Shown piece by piece: positions 7,377-15,122 of a stretch of DNA of 24,933 nucleotides. The stretch lies in assembly GCA_021812825.1 (NCBI GenBank), contig JAKAMO010000033.1, positions 1 through 24,933 on the forward strand. Reading direction: 5' to 3'. Made by a program: the position numbers and the translations under genes. Position 1 is the first letter of the stretch; each line of letters begins with the position of its first letter. The stretch comes from a bacterium (GTDB lineage: Bacteria; Elusimicrobiota; Elusimicrobia; Elusimicrobiales; UBA9959). The notes under the pieces are model-generated. The model worked only from the letters and a program-made list of their open reading frames with translations. It had not been told where the DNA came from and did no database searches.

Positions 7377-7507
7377 GTTATTTTCTCCTTGTCACACCCC
7401 CCGCGCCCATGCGCGGTCCGCCTTGGCGGACGGCCGTCTTCGACCGGGTGCTTCACAATCGGGACCTGAGGTCCCTTGTTTTATTTTTACCGGGTATCCC
7501 GCTCAGA
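7377..7507 (-). other. prs-rplY spacer with three short hairpins
   Basis: The 131-bp spacer has perfect stems at 7401-7416 (CCGCGC/GCGCGG), 7416-7431 (GTCCGCC/GGCGGAC) and 7461-7475 (GGGACC/GGTCCC). The last is followed by a T-rich stretch on the plus strand only, so it would terminate plus-strand and not prs transcription. The first two lie in the rplY leader and may take part in leader control; no known motif was recognised. Confidence 0.35.
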
Positions 7508-8461
7508 TCACCTGAAGAGCTCGCTGATGGACTCGCCCATGTGATTGCGCTTAATGGCCTCCGCTAGGATGGGGGCCACGGATACTATCTTTATTTTAGC
7601 ACTTTTTGAGGCGTTTACGGGAATAGTATCGGTCAGGATCATCTCTTCTATAGGGGATCCGTCTATCCGCTCTATGGCGTCCCGGGACAGCACCCCATGG
7701 CTGGCGGCGGCTATTATCTTGGCCGCGCCCTTCTCTTTTATGGACTGCGCCACCATGCAGAGCGTGCCGGCGGTGTCCACCAGGTCGTCGAAGATGAAGC
7801 AGGTCTTGCCCTCCACCTCGCCGATTATGTTATAGACTACGGCCTCGTTCGGGCGGGGGCGGCGCTTGTCTATGATGACCAGGCCCATGTCCAGCCGCTT
7901 GGCGAAGGACCGGGCCCGCTCCACGCTGCCCACGTCCGGGGAGACCACCACGGTGTTCTCGAAATTGCGGCCCTTGATGTAGTCCAGCACGGCCGGCCGC
8001 CCGTACAGGTGGTCCAGCGGGATGTCGAAGAAGCCCTGGATCTGGGCCGCGTGCAGGTCTATAGTGATCACCCTGTTGGCGCCGGCCTCGGTCATCAGGT
8101 TGGCCACGAGCTTGGCGGTGATGGCCACGCGGGGGGCCGGCTTGCGGTCGGCGCGGGCATAGCCGTAATAAGGGACGACGGCCGTGATGCGGCCGGCGGA
8201 GGCGCGGCGCAGCGCGTCCATCATGATCAGCAGCTCCATCAGGTTGTCGTTGACCGGGGGACAGGTGGACTGCACCACGTAGCAGTCCTCGCCGCGCACG
8301 TTCTCCATGATGTGCACGTCGGTCTCCCCGTCGGCGAACTTGGAGACCTTGGCCTCGGACAACGGGACGCCGAGGATGTCGCAGATCTTCCTGGCCAGCG
8401 CCGGGTTGGCGTTGCCGCTGAATATCTTGAAGTTGCCGCGCTTCTTCATGTCTGGGGTCAT
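7508..8461 (-). CDS. prs: Ribose-phosphate pyrophosphokinase (PRPP synthetase)
   Basis: This enzyme converts ribose-5-phosphate and ATP to PRPP, the precursor of nucleotides, His, Trp and NAD. The 317-aa length fits class I. Motifs seen: FADGETDVHIMENVRGED (N-terminal), VVPYYGYARADRKPAPR (ATP-binding flexible region), the metal-binding DLHAAQIQGFF, and the PRPP loop in FDDLVDTAGTL. The start ATG overlaps the glmU stop (ATGA); a second in-frame Met four codons later is possible, but an AGAGG site favours the first. The glmU-prs-rplY order matches gcaD-prs-ctc of Firmicutes, so transcription with glmU is likely. Confidence 0.97.
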   Translation of the reverse strand: MTPDMKKRGNFKIFSGNANPALARKICDILGVPLSEAKVSKFADGETDVHIMENVRGEDCYVVQSTCPPVNDNLMELLIMMDALRRASAGRITAVVPYYGYARADRKPAPRVAITAKLVANLMTEAGANRVITIDLHAAQIQGFFDIPLDHLYGRPAVLDYIKGRNFENTVVVSPDVGSVERARSFAKRLDMGLVIIDKRRPRPNEAVVYNIIGEVEGKTCFIFDDLVDTAGTLCMVAQSIKEKGAAKIIAAASHGVLSRDAIERIDGSPIEEMILTDTIPVNASKSAKIKIVSVAPILAEAIKRNHMGESISELFR

Positions 8462-9852
8462 TTAGGCCTCTTTTTCAGCTCTTTAACCACCTGCCGCGCG
8501 CGCGCTATGGCGAGCCGCCCGCCCGGGACGTCCTCCGTTATCGTGGAGCCGGCGGCCGTGTAGGCGCCGGGCCCTATCTTGACCGGGGCCACCAGGTTGG
8601 TGTTGGAGCCTATGAAAGCACCGGCCCCGAGCACTGTCCTGTTCTTGTTCACCCCGTCGTAATTGCAGGTTATGGTGCCGGCGCCGATGTTGACCTTCTC
8701 CCCCATTTCGGTGTCGCCGACGTAGCTGTGGTGGTGCATCTTGGAGCCGCGCCCGATGCGCGACTTCTTCACCTCCGCGAAATTGCCTATCTCGGCCTTG
8801 GGGCCGATGTCGGACAGCGGGCGCAGGCGGGCGAACGGGCCCACTATCGCGCCCTCGCGCACGCGGCTGTTCTCCAGCGCGCAGGAATACTTTATCACGG
8901 CGCCGTCGTCTATGCGGCAGCTCTCTATGACCCCGGCAGGGCCTATGCGGCAGTCGCGGCCGATCACGGTCTCGCCCTTCAGGAAGACGCCGGGGTAGAT
9001 AACGGTATCCCGCCCCACCTGCACGCTCTCCTCTATGTAGGTGGCGGCGGGGTCCATGATGGTCACCCCGGCGGCCATCAGGTCGGCCGCCTTGCGGGCG
9101 GTCAGCATGGCGTAAGCGGCGGCCAGGTCCGCGCGGGAGTTTATGCCCGTCATCTCCGTGGCGTCGTCCAGCTTGAAGGCCGCGGCCTTCCCGCCGGCGG
9201 ATATCACGTTCTCCACCGCGTCGGTCAGGTAATACTCGCCCTTGGAGCCCTTCTTCTGCAGGTCCTTCACCGCGGCGGCCAGCGCCTTTACACGGAAGAA
9301 ATAGGTGCCGGAGTTAACTTCCTTTATGGCGCGCTCCCACTCGTCGGCGCCGTCGGCCTCTATGATGGCGGCGACGGCCCCGGAATGATCGCGCTTGATC
9401 CGGCCGTAGGAGCCGGGGTTCTCCAGGTCGGCGGTCATCACCAGGCAGTCGGCGCCGGTGCGGACATAGACGTCGCGCATTTTCCTGATGGTCGCCGCCC
9501 GGAACAGCGGGGCGTCGCCGCAGAGGACCAGCGCGTGCTCGTGCCGGCGTATCAGCGGCAGGGCCTCCTGCACCGCGCGGCCGCTGCCCTTCAGCAGCTT
9601 CTGGCGGATAAAGACGGTCCTCGCGAGTATCTCCGGGCCCAGCCGCTTCTTCAGCTCGGCCTCGACCAGCTCGGCCTTATGGCCGGTGATGACGATGATC
9701 TTCTCCGGGCCGAGCAGGGCTATCTTGCGTATGGCCCGCTCCACGAGCGACATGTCGCCCAGGTAATGGAGCACCTTCGGCAGGTCGGACTTCATGCGGG
9801 TGCCGAGACCGGCCGCAAGGACCACCGCCGCGAAATTTTTATTCTTTGGCAT
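8458..9852 (-). CDS. glmU: Bifunctional GlcNAc-1-P uridyltransferase / GlcN-1-P acetyltransferase
   Basis: GlmU makes UDP-GlcNAc in two steps: acetylation of GlcN-1-P, then uridylyl transfer. The N-terminal nucleotidyltransferase domain carries the LAAGLGTRMKSDLPKVLH signature (residues 12-29), followed by LCGDAPL and a glycine-rich GSYGRI. The C-terminal half (about 250-450) is a left-handed beta helix of hexapeptide repeats. It contains PFARLRP, KIGPGAY and the KMHHHSYVGDTEMGEKVNIGAG region expected for acetyl-CoA binding and catalysis. The 464-aa length is normal. It is the first gene of the glmU-prs-rplY unit, placed after a strong terminator. GlmS and GlmM are encoded in the same window, so the pathway from fructose-6-P to UDP-GlcNAc is complete here. 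Confidence 0.97.
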   Translation of the reverse strand: MPKNKNFAAVVLAAGLGTRMKSDLPKVLHYLGDMSLVERAIRKIALLGPEKIIVITGHKAELVEAELKKRLGPEILARTVFIRQKLLKGSGRAVQEALPLIRRHEHALVLCGDAPLFRAATIRKMRDVYVRTGADCLVMTADLENPGSYGRIKRDHSGAVAAIIEADGADEWERAIKEVNSGTYFFRVKALAAAVKDLQKKGSKGEYYLTDAVENVISAGGKAAAFKLDDATEMTGINSRADLAAAYAMLTARKAADLMAAGVTIMDPAATYIEESVQVGRDTVIYPGVFLKGETVIGRDCRIGPAGVIESCRIDDGAVIKYSCALENSRVREGAIVGPFARLRPLSDIGPKAEIGNFAEVKKSRIGRGSKMHHHSYVGDTEMGEKVNIGAGTITCNYDGVNKNRTVLGAGAFIGSNTNLVAPVKIGPGAYTAAGSTITEDVPGGRLAIARARQVVKELKKRPK

Positions 9853-9904
9853 AGTTCGCTTAAAACTGAAAGTAAAGGATCGGAAGGACTACGTCTAAAT
9901 TCTA

Positions 9905-9939
9905 CAAAAAAGGCGGGCCGGCATGGAACCGGCCCGCCT
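9905..9939 (-). terminator. Strong intrinsic terminator after the carbonic anhydrase gene
   Basis: A perfect 10-bp GC stem (9912-9921 with 9929-9938, loop of 7) is followed on the minus strand by six T (9906-9911). It lies about 20 bp past the stop at 9959 and separates that gene from glmU. Confidence 0.9.
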
Positions 9940-9958
9940 CGCGCAGGGGAATCCCCGG

Positions 9959-10504
9959 CTACTTGCCTATCAGGTAAAGCCGGTTGTCCTCCAGCTTGTA
10001 GAACATAGGCAGCACCTTCACCTTGGGGTACTTCTGGTTGAGCCGGCGCGCCTCCGCCACGACGAATTCGACCTCGTCGCCTATCTCGAAAAGCGGCGCG
10101 TAGGCCGCGAAATACTCGGATGCCCTCTTCTCCGTCCAGCCCGCGTTCTTCGCCATGCCCTTTATGAAGCCGGCGCGCCTGTCTATCAGGCCGGACATGC
10201 CGCAGTTATCGTGCGCTATCATGGCCACGTGCTTCACCCCGCCTATGCCGATGGCATAGGAGACCTTGAACTCGCTGTGGCGCACGTTGCCGCCTCCGGT
10301 GCGCAGCTTGTAGGCGAAATTGTCCGGCAGGCGCAGCTGCTTGCGGTTGTCCATGCACATGCACACTATGATCCTGGCGGCCTCGTACTTCCTGAACGGG
10401 ACGTTCATATTGTGGTACATCAGCAGCTCGCCGAACGGCGTCTTCCGCAATGATCTAGGGATATCGGCGACCGAGCGCACCGCCTTAAGCCTATGCTTGC
10501 TCAT
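9959..10504 (-). CDS. Beta-class carbonic anhydrase-like zinc protein
   Basis: Beta-carbonic anhydrases interconvert CO2 and bicarbonate in the cytoplasm. The zinc/active-site pattern is present: Cys50-Met-Asp52-Asn-Arg54 (VCMCMDNRKQL) and His98-Asp-Asn-Cys101-Gly (MIAHDNCGM). These give the two-Cys, one-His ligand set and the Asp-Arg dyad. A glycine-rich segment (KLRTGGGNVR) sits where the family has its A-N-x-(V/A) stretch. At 181 aa it is at the short end of the family, and the C-terminal part is less familiar, so the substrate is not certain. The start overlaps the stop of the GIY-YIG gene (ATGA), so the two are co-transcribed. A strong terminator follows. Confidence 0.85.
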   Translation of the reverse strand: MSKHRLKAVRSVADIPRSLRKTPFGELLMYHNMNVPFRKYEAARIIVCMCMDNRKQLRLPDNFAYKLRTGGGNVRHSEFKVSYAIGIGGVKHVAMIAHDNCGMSGLIDRRAGFIKGMAKNAGWTEKRASEYFAAYAPLFEIGDEVEFVVAEARRLNQKYPKVKVLPMFYKLEDNRLYLIGK

Positions 10505-10782
10505 ATCCTTCTCCTTCCGGCCACAAGCTCGTCCTTCTCCGCGCGCGAGAGCTTCTTTATCGCGGCCTCCAGCTTAAGCGCGGCGGACTTATCCTTCTTG
10601 CGCCTCTTCCAAGCCAGCTCCACCGGCCCGAAAGAAGCCGTGTACTTCGCCCCCTTCCCCTCGTTATGCGCCCTGATCCGCCCCTTCAGGTCATTCGTGA
10701 TGCCGGTGTAAAGCGCCCCGTTCGCGCACCGCACGATATAGACGGTCCACATCCTATTAATATCAGTTGCAGCTTTCCTCAT
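10501..10782 (-). CDS. GIY-YIG domain protein (UPF0213/YhbQ-like)
   Basis: The single-domain protein has the GIY-YIG core: the VYIVRCANGALYTGITNDL segment (VYI and YTG as the two motif halves), then RIRAHNEGKGAKYT with the conserved Arg and His. It ends in a Lys/Arg-rich helical tail. Small proteins of this type are widespread; the family is related to structure-specific nucleases, but the role of this subgroup is poorly known. The start shown gives 93 aa. Family members usually begin at MW-VYI, so the Met at 10752 (83 aa) is a real alternative. Neither start has a strong ribosome site. It is the first gene of a two-gene unit with the carbonic anhydrase, downstream of tRNA-Gln. Confidence 0.85.
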   Translation of the reverse strand: MRKAATDINRMWTVYIVRCANGALYTGITNDLKGRIRAHNEGKGAKYTASFGPVELAWKRRKKDKSAALKLEAAIKKLSRAEKDELVAGRRRI

Positions 10783-10828
10783 TAGTTGTTCTTCTACTTT
10801 AAGGCAACGGCAGGCGACTAGTTTGGAG

Positions 10829-10956
10829 CGGGCGACCGGGGGACCGGGTTAGCAAAACCTTCGTGAGGGCGAAGCTTGCATCGCGCTGAGCCCGAATGAT
10901 GAGCGAGTCCACGGTGTGGACGAGCGCGTTTTGCGTTCCGGTCCCCTGGGCGCCCG
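10829..10956. ncRNA. Candidate structured RNA or long hairpin element
   Basis: A 19-position long-range stem (10829-10847 with 10938-10956, 17 pairs) is capped by a small internal loop and a second 7-bp perfect stem (10852-10858 with 10928-10934). Inside are two further perfect hairpins: CTTCG/CGAAG at 10859-10874 and GTCCAC/GTGGAC at 10907-10921. The whole forms a closed multi-branched fold of 128 bases between tRNA-Gln and the GIY-YIG gene. No credible gene lies here. The transcribed strand is unknown; if co-transcribed with the tRNA it would read minus. No known RNA family was recognised. Confidence 0.45.
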
Positions 10957-10991
10957 TGAACACGCAAAGCCAGCCGTTTCCTTAAATCTCT

Positions 10992-11062
10992 CTCCCGGGC
11001 ATGGATTTGAACCATGTCTAACCGAGTCAAAGTCGGTTGTGCTACCGTTACACCACCCGGGA
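10992..11062 (-). tRNA. tRNA-Gln (anticodon UUG)
   Basis: Read on the minus strand, the 7-bp acceptor stem pairs TCCCGGG (11062-11056) with CCCGGGA (10999-10993), and the discriminator is G at 10992. The D arm (GTGT/GCAC), the anticodon arm ACCGA-CTTTGAC-TCGGT with anticodon TTG, and the T arm CATGG-TTCAAAT-CCATG are all intact. The CCA end is not encoded (AGA follows), so it must be added enzymatically. A tRNA-Gln between ispE and prs is a conserved arrangement in many bacteria. Confidence 0.95.
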
Positions 11063-11077
11063 ACAAATTTACTAGCC

Positions 11078-11241
11078 GGAAAGCATAGCTTTCCCCTCGC
11101 ATAGCGAGGGCCCCTTCGGGGCGGCATTTCCCCTCTCGGCCCTGTCGCGCATTGCGCTCGGTCCTCGACCCGCTGCGCGGGGAATCCAGCTGACGCTGGA
11201 TTCGGGGTCACAGCACGAAAACCCGTCCCGCGAGAGCGGGA
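11078..11241. repeat. Array of short perfect hairpins between tRNA-Gln and spoVG
   Basis: Hairpins follow one another closely. They lie at 11078-11094 (GGAAAGC/GCTTTCC, loop ATA), 11095-11109 (CCTCGC/GCGAGG, loop ATA), 11110-11122 (GCCCC/GGGGC), 11169-11181 (CCCGC/GCGGG), 11182-11203 (GAATCCAGC/GCTGGATTC, 9 bp) and 11226-11241 (TCCCGC/GCGGGA, loop GAGA). The fourth and fifth are enclosed by GACCC/GGGTC (11167-11171 with 11205-11209). There is no gene in this spacer. The last hairpin, read on minus, is followed by CGGGTTTT and may be a weak spoVG terminator. Confidence 0.6.
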
Positions 11242-11269
11242 AGGGTCTTCGTATCCCGTCTCTGGGTCC

Positions 11270-11566
11270 TTAGAAGCCTTCCGTTTGGGTCGGAGCCGCC
11301 ATCGGCCCGGCCTTCGCCATCTCAGCCTCGTACTCCTTGAGGATGAGCTGCTCCAGCTTGCTCCTGAACTCGTTGTGGATCGGGTGCGCTATGTCCTTGT
11401 ACGTGCCGTCCTTTATCTTGCGGGACGGCATGCAGACTATGAGGCCGTTGTTGCCGTTCACGACCTTCATGTTGTGCACCACGAACGCATTGTCAAAGGT
11501 CACGGTGGCGAAAGCCTTAAGCCTCGCCTCGTTCCTGAGATGAATCCTCACTTCGGTGATTTCCAT
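11270..11566 (-). CDS. spoVG: SpoVG-family regulator (RNA/DNA-binding)
   Basis: The 98-aa protein matches SpoVG closely: MEITEVRIHLRNEARLKAFA at the N-terminus, VTFDNAFVVHNMKVV, the GLIVCMPSRKIKDGTYKDIA core, and HPIHNEFRSKLEQLIL. SpoVG was named for sporulation but is widespread in non-sporulating bacteria, where it binds RNA and DNA and affects envelope and division genes. The ATG at 11566 has an AGGGGGA ribosome site. It lies 68 bp downstream of ispE and upstream of tRNA-Gln and the glmU-prs unit, matching the spoVG-glmU neighbourhood of Firmicutes. The short C-terminal tail (AGPMAAPTQTEGF) is variable in the family. Confidence 0.96.
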   Translation of the reverse strand: MEITEVRIHLRNEARLKAFATVTFDNAFVVHNMKVVNGNNGLIVCMPSRKIKDGTYKDIAHPIHNEFRSKLEQLILKEYEAEMAKAGPMAAPTQTEGF

Positions 11567-11634
11567 ACTTCCCCCTAATTACCGCCCCCCTACAGCACAG
11601 CAGCAAGGCAGTCACATGTCACTACCCCCAGATT

Positions 11635-12516
11635 CTAGCAAAAATTCGTCAAAAAAACCCTGTAACTACGGTTACTTTTCATTCCGCGGGCCGCGCGCGC
11701 CGCGGCCGCCCTGCCCCGGAACAGGCCGAAAACGGTGGCCCCGGAGCCGGACATCAGCACCGCGTCCGCCCCCAGCCCGGCCAGCCGCTCCCTGGCCAGC
11801 CGCACGGCCTTGTGCCGCGGCAGCACCGGGTCCTCCAGCCTGTTGAAGAGCCGGCCGCGCCGCCCCGGCTCGAAGCCGCCCTTCCTTATAAGGCCGCAAA
11901 GCTCGCGGAAATCCCCCAGACTGTCCTTTATCTCCGCCTCAGGCGCAATTTTGAGGTTCCCGTAAACCTCTTTAGTATATACGGGCTCCCCGGGATAGAC
12001 CAGCACTATCCACGGGAGGCGGCCGCCGGCCTTGAGTGGCTTCAGCTTCTCCCCCCGGCCCCGCCCCTCGGCCAGAACCGTATCCAGCATGAAGAAAGGC
12101 ACATCGGAGCCTATGGCGGCGGCTATCCTCATCAGCCGCGGGAAGCGGGAACGCGGCAGCCTGTAGAGCCGGGCCAGCCCGAGCAGGGCCGCCGCGCCGT
12201 CCGCGGAGCCGCCGCCAAGACCCGCCCCTACCGGTATCCTCTTCTTCAGTCTTATCTCCACAGCGGGCTTTATGCCGAAGGCCTCGCAGAACCTGACCGC
12301 GGCCTTATGGACTATGTTGTCCTCCGGCCTGCCGAGGTCCTTTGGCCCTCCGTAAACCTTCAGGGATATGCCGGAGGCGGAAGCCTTCTTCAAGGAAAGC
12401 CCGTCCGCCAGCCCAACGCGGGCGAAAAGCGTGACCAGCTCATGGTACCCGTCCGGGCGGCGGCGTGTCACCTCCAGGAAGAGGTTGACCTTAGCCTTGG
12501 CCTTCAGTTCTATCAT
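11635..12516 (-). CDS. ispE: 4-diphosphocytidyl-2-C-methyl-D-erythritol kinase
   Basis: IspE phosphorylates CDP-methylerythritol in the non-mevalonate (MEP) isoprenoid pathway. GHMP-kinase motifs are visible: KAKVNLFLEV with the catalytic-region Lys/Asn, RRPDGYHELVTLF, the ATP loop PVGAGLGGGSADGAAAL, SDVPFF, and the C-terminal VLMSGSGATVFGLF. The start at ATG 12516 (MIELKAKAKVNL) has AGGTG five bases upstream; a GTG two codons earlier (12522) is also possible. The gene begins only 6 bp after the TPR gene stop, so it is in that operon. The last codons contain seven consecutive T just after a weak 5-bp hairpin, which may double as an overlapping terminator. Confidence 0.95.
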   Translation of the reverse strand: MIELKAKAKVNLFLEVTRRRPDGYHELVTLFARVGLADGLSLKKASASGISLKVYGGPKDLGRPEDNIVHKAAVRFCEAFGIKPAVEIRLKKRIPVGAGLGGGSADGAAALLGLARLYRLPRSRFPRLMRIAAAIGSDVPFFMLDTVLAEGRGRGEKLKPLKAGGRLPWIVLVYPGEPVYTKEVYGNLKIAPEAEIKDSLGDFRELCGLIRKGGFEPGRRGRLFNRLEDPVLPRHKAVRLARERLAGLGADAVLMSGSGATVFGLFRGRAAAARAARGMKSNRSYRVFLTNFC

Positions 12517-12522
12517 ACGCAC

Positions 12523-14676
12523 CTATTCCGGCAGCTGCAGCGTATTGAAACCTCCGAACTTCATCTGCGAGGGGTCCAGCGCTATCTTCAGCGCGACGTG
12601 CGGCAGCTTAAACTCCAGGCTGCCCGGGAAAAGGTAGAGGTCCTTCAGGAAGTAGCCGCCAGGCCTGAACAGCAGTTTGGTCTCGGACTTGTTGGTTATT
12701 TCGGCGGGCCAGGCCAGCGAGTCATCCAGGCAGACCTTACGCTGGCCGCCCGTAAAGCAGGGGCTGTCCCAGCCGCCTTCGGCCCCGGTCAGGTAGTCGC
12801 CGGAGAACCAGGCTGAAAGCTCGCCGGTCATCAGCGAAGCCCAGTAGTTGAAGGTCTCGGCGTCTATGTCCTTGATCGAGATGGAATCCAGGTCGGTCAT
12901 GCCGCCGGAGACGCGGGCCTTCCATAGCGGGGCCATCAGCGGCCCCATCACCGTGAGGCTGAAATCGGCCGGGGGCGCGAAATGCACTATGGCGTCCAGC
13001 TTCACGGTCTTGCCGCGCAGCCTGCCCTCCAGCTTGGCGAACGAGGAGAACTCCTTGCCGGCAGGGCTGAAGGCCTTCAGGTAGCGCAGCTCGAGGGCCG
13101 GCAGGGCGGCCTTGTCCAGCTTCCCCTCCAGCTCCTTCAGCCGCGACTCCGCCTTGCCGCGCTTGCCCGGCTTCTCGAGCAGCCAGGAATACTTCCAGCA
13201 GAGCCAGGCCTTGTCGTGCTGCCCCTTGGCCGCGTAGATGTCTCCGGCGTGCGCCCAGATTACCGCGTCGTCGAAGACCGTGGCCACGGCCTTCCTGATG
13301 GTATCCATCGCGCCGTCGAGGTTGCCGCGCTTGTACATCACCCAGGCCAGCGAGTCGAGGAAGGCGCCGTTGTTCGGCTCGGCCGCCACCGCGCCCATGA
13401 TCATCAGCTGGGCCTCGTCCAGCTTCAGGCCGCGGTCCGCCAGCGAATAGCCTAGGTAGTTCAGCACGTTGGCGTTGTTCGGGTTCTTCTTCAGCAGGTA
13501 GCGGAAGTTCTCCTCGGCCGTCGCCATGTCGTTCTCGCGTTCGCTGATGACCGCGTACTGCATGCGGGCCTCGGCGTTCTCCGGGTCCCTCTGCAGTATG
13601 CCCTTCAGCATGGCCCTGGCCTTCTTGGAATCGCCGGTATCGTCGTAACCCAGCGCCAGGAAATAGGAGATCTCGGTATTGTCCGGCCACTTCAGAGCGG
13701 CCTTCTCGAGCATGGAGATGGCCCTGCGGTAGCCGCCGGCCTGCGTGTAATAGTAGGCCAGCCGCAGCACCTGCGTGGCGTCGTCCTTCAGCGCCGCCGA
13801 CTTCTCCAGATAGGAGGCCGCCGACTTGAAGTCCCCCTTCTGCTCGCTGATGACCGACAGCCAGAAGCAGGCGGTTGGATCGGACTGGTCCAGGCTCCAG
13901 GCGCGCAGGAAGTACTTCTCTCCCTCGTCCAGGTCGTTCACGGAAGGCCCGGCGTAAAGCTCGCCCACGTGGTCGAACAGCTCTATGTTCCGCGGCTCCA
14001 TCACGGCCAGCTCGGCGTACTCGGCCAGCGCGGCCGCGGTGTCGTTCTTAAGCTCGTAGAAGCTGGCCAGCATGTGCCGCGGCTGCGGGTAGTAAGGGTC
14101 CGCTTCCTTCGACTTCAGCAGGCTGTCCTTCACGCCAGCGGAATCGCTCTTCATGTTGTAGAGCACCGCCATCTGGTAGTAGATCTCCGGAGCGTCGTCG
14201 GACTTCAGCTCCAGGTACTTCTTCAGGTAGCCTATGGACTTGCCCGGATCGCGCGAGCTCCAGAGGCTGGCCAGCTGGTAGACGGCCTCGTAGGAGGCAG
14301 GGTCCAGCTCGGCCGCCTTCTCGTAGGCCTGCCTGGCCCCGTCCATGTCCCCTTTCGCCCACCTGACGTTGCCGTAAAGCACCCAGTTATCGGCCGTGGA
14401 GGAATCGGTCTTCACCACGAACTCGGCCCAGTTCGCCGCGTCGTCCACCTTGCCGATGTGCAGCGCCAGGTTCAGCGCCTGCTTGTATACGAAGACGGAC
14501 TCCGGGTCCAGCAGCATCGTGCGCCGATACTCCTGCATGGCCTGGTCGTACTCCCCGTGCCGCTCGAAGATCATGCCGTTCATGAAATGCAGGTAGGATT
14601 CCTCTCCGGCCGCGGCGGAAGCGGCCTGGACCAGGCAGGAGCACAGGAACGCTGAAAGCAGTAATTTTTTCGTCAT
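12523..14676 (-). CDS. Secreted TPR protein with LolB-like C-terminal domain, 717 aa
   Basis: The N-terminus (MTKKLLLSAFLCSCLVQAASA) is a signal peptide. Cleavage after ASA is plausible, but LCSC could be an atypical lipobox. Residues ~25-510 are tandem tetratricopeptide repeats, e.g. HGEYDQAMQEYRRTMLLDPE, KGDMDGARQAYEKAAELDPA, NNANVLNYLGYSLADRG and AFLDSLAWVMYKRGNLDGA. From ~540 the protein becomes beta-rich (KLEGRLRGKTVKLDAIVHF, FSLTVMGPLMAPLWKARV), resembling LolB/DUF4292-type lipoprotein carriers. In Proteobacteria a TPR gene and lolB are separate and precede ispE; here one gene occupies both places. The GAGGT ribosome site before the ATG is strong, and rimI ends 2 bp upstream. A role in outer-membrane lipoprotein or envelope assembly is inferred. 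Confidence 0.85.
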   Translation of the reverse strand: MTKKLLLSAFLCSCLVQAASAAAGEESYLHFMNGMIFERHGEYDQAMQEYRRTMLLDPESVFVYKQALNLALHIGKVDDAANWAEFVVKTDSSTADNWVLYGNVRWAKGDMDGARQAYEKAAELDPASYEAVYQLASLWSSRDPGKSIGYLKKYLELKSDDAPEIYYQMAVLYNMKSDSAGVKDSLLKSKEADPYYPQPRHMLASFYELKNDTAAALAEYAELAVMEPRNIELFDHVGELYAGPSVNDLDEGEKYFLRAWSLDQSDPTACFWLSVISEQKGDFKSAASYLEKSAALKDDATQVLRLAYYYTQAGGYRRAISMLEKAALKWPDNTEISYFLALGYDDTGDSKKARAMLKGILQRDPENAEARMQYAVISERENDMATAEENFRYLLKKNPNNANVLNYLGYSLADRGLKLDEAQLMIMGAVAAEPNNGAFLDSLAWVMYKRGNLDGAMDTIRKAVATVFDDAVIWAHAGDIYAAKGQHDKAWLCWKYSWLLEKPGKRGKAESRLKELEGKLDKAALPALELRYLKAFSPAGKEFSSFAKLEGRLRGKTVKLDAIVHFAPPADFSLTVMGPLMAPLWKARVSGGMTDLDSISIKDIDAETFNYWASLMTGELSAWFSGDYLTGAEGGWDSPCFTGGQRKVCLDDSLAWPAEITNKSETKLLFRPGGYFLKDLYLFPGSLEFKLPHVALKIALDPSQMKFGGFNTLQLPE

Positions 14677-14678
14677 GG

Positions 14679-15122
14679 TTACCTCGGCGGCAGCGCGCGC
14701 CTCATCAGCAGCGCGGCATCGGTGTTATTATAGAATTTAGGCCTTTTCCCTACTACCTCGAAACCTCCGGCCAGGTACAGAGCTATGGCCGCGGCGTTGT
14801 TCTCGTTGACCTCCAGGTCGACTTCCGTGCAGGCGCTCTTGGCGGCGTACTCGAAGAGTTTGCCCAGCAGCGCCGTGGCCAGGCCGGACCTCATGCTGGC
14901 CCTGGAAACGGCCAGCGTGTTCAGCTGCACCTGCGGCCTCAGCACCCAGAAATTTATGAAACCGGCCGCCTTGCCGTCCACCTCGGCCGCCAGCGTGACG
15001 GAATGCCGGTTGCTCTCCTCCGCCGCGAAGCCCTTCTCCCCCCAGGCGGGGTAGCCCGGATGCTCCGCCTCGATAGCGGCGAAGGCCGGGTAATCCTCCC
15101 TCCTGGCGCGCCTGATCATCAT
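14679..15122 (-). CDS. rimI: GNAT acetyltransferase, RimI-like
   Basis: This 147-aa GNAT protein begins MMIRRARREDYPAFAAIE. It has the acetyl-CoA loop region SRASMRSGLATALLGKLFEYA (R/Q-x-x-G-x-A type), LEVNENNAAAIALYLAGGFEVVGKRPKFYN and a YNN end typical of RimI. RimI acetylates the N-terminus of ribosomal protein S18, and its gene is very often beside tsaB, as here. The start overlaps the tsaB stop (ATGATG), so the exact first Met is one of two adjacent codons. Other GNAT substrates are possible; the context makes RimI the best name. Confidence 0.87.
   Translation of the reverse strand: MMIRRARREDYPAFAAIEAEHPGYPAWGEKGFAAEESNRHSVTLAAEVDGKAAGFINFWVLRPQVQLNTLAVSRASMRSGLATALLGKLFEYAAKSACTEVDLEVNENNAAAIALYLAGGFEVVGKRPKFYNNTDAALLMRRALPPR

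Noticed and set aside
7461..7488. Terminator-like hairpin with T tract after prs
   Set aside because: The T tract follows the hairpin only on the plus strand, where no gene is transcribed into it; on the minus strand there is no T run.
11078..11241. CRISPR array
   Set aside because: The units are hairpins of different sequence and spacing with no repeated direct unit and no cas gene nearby.
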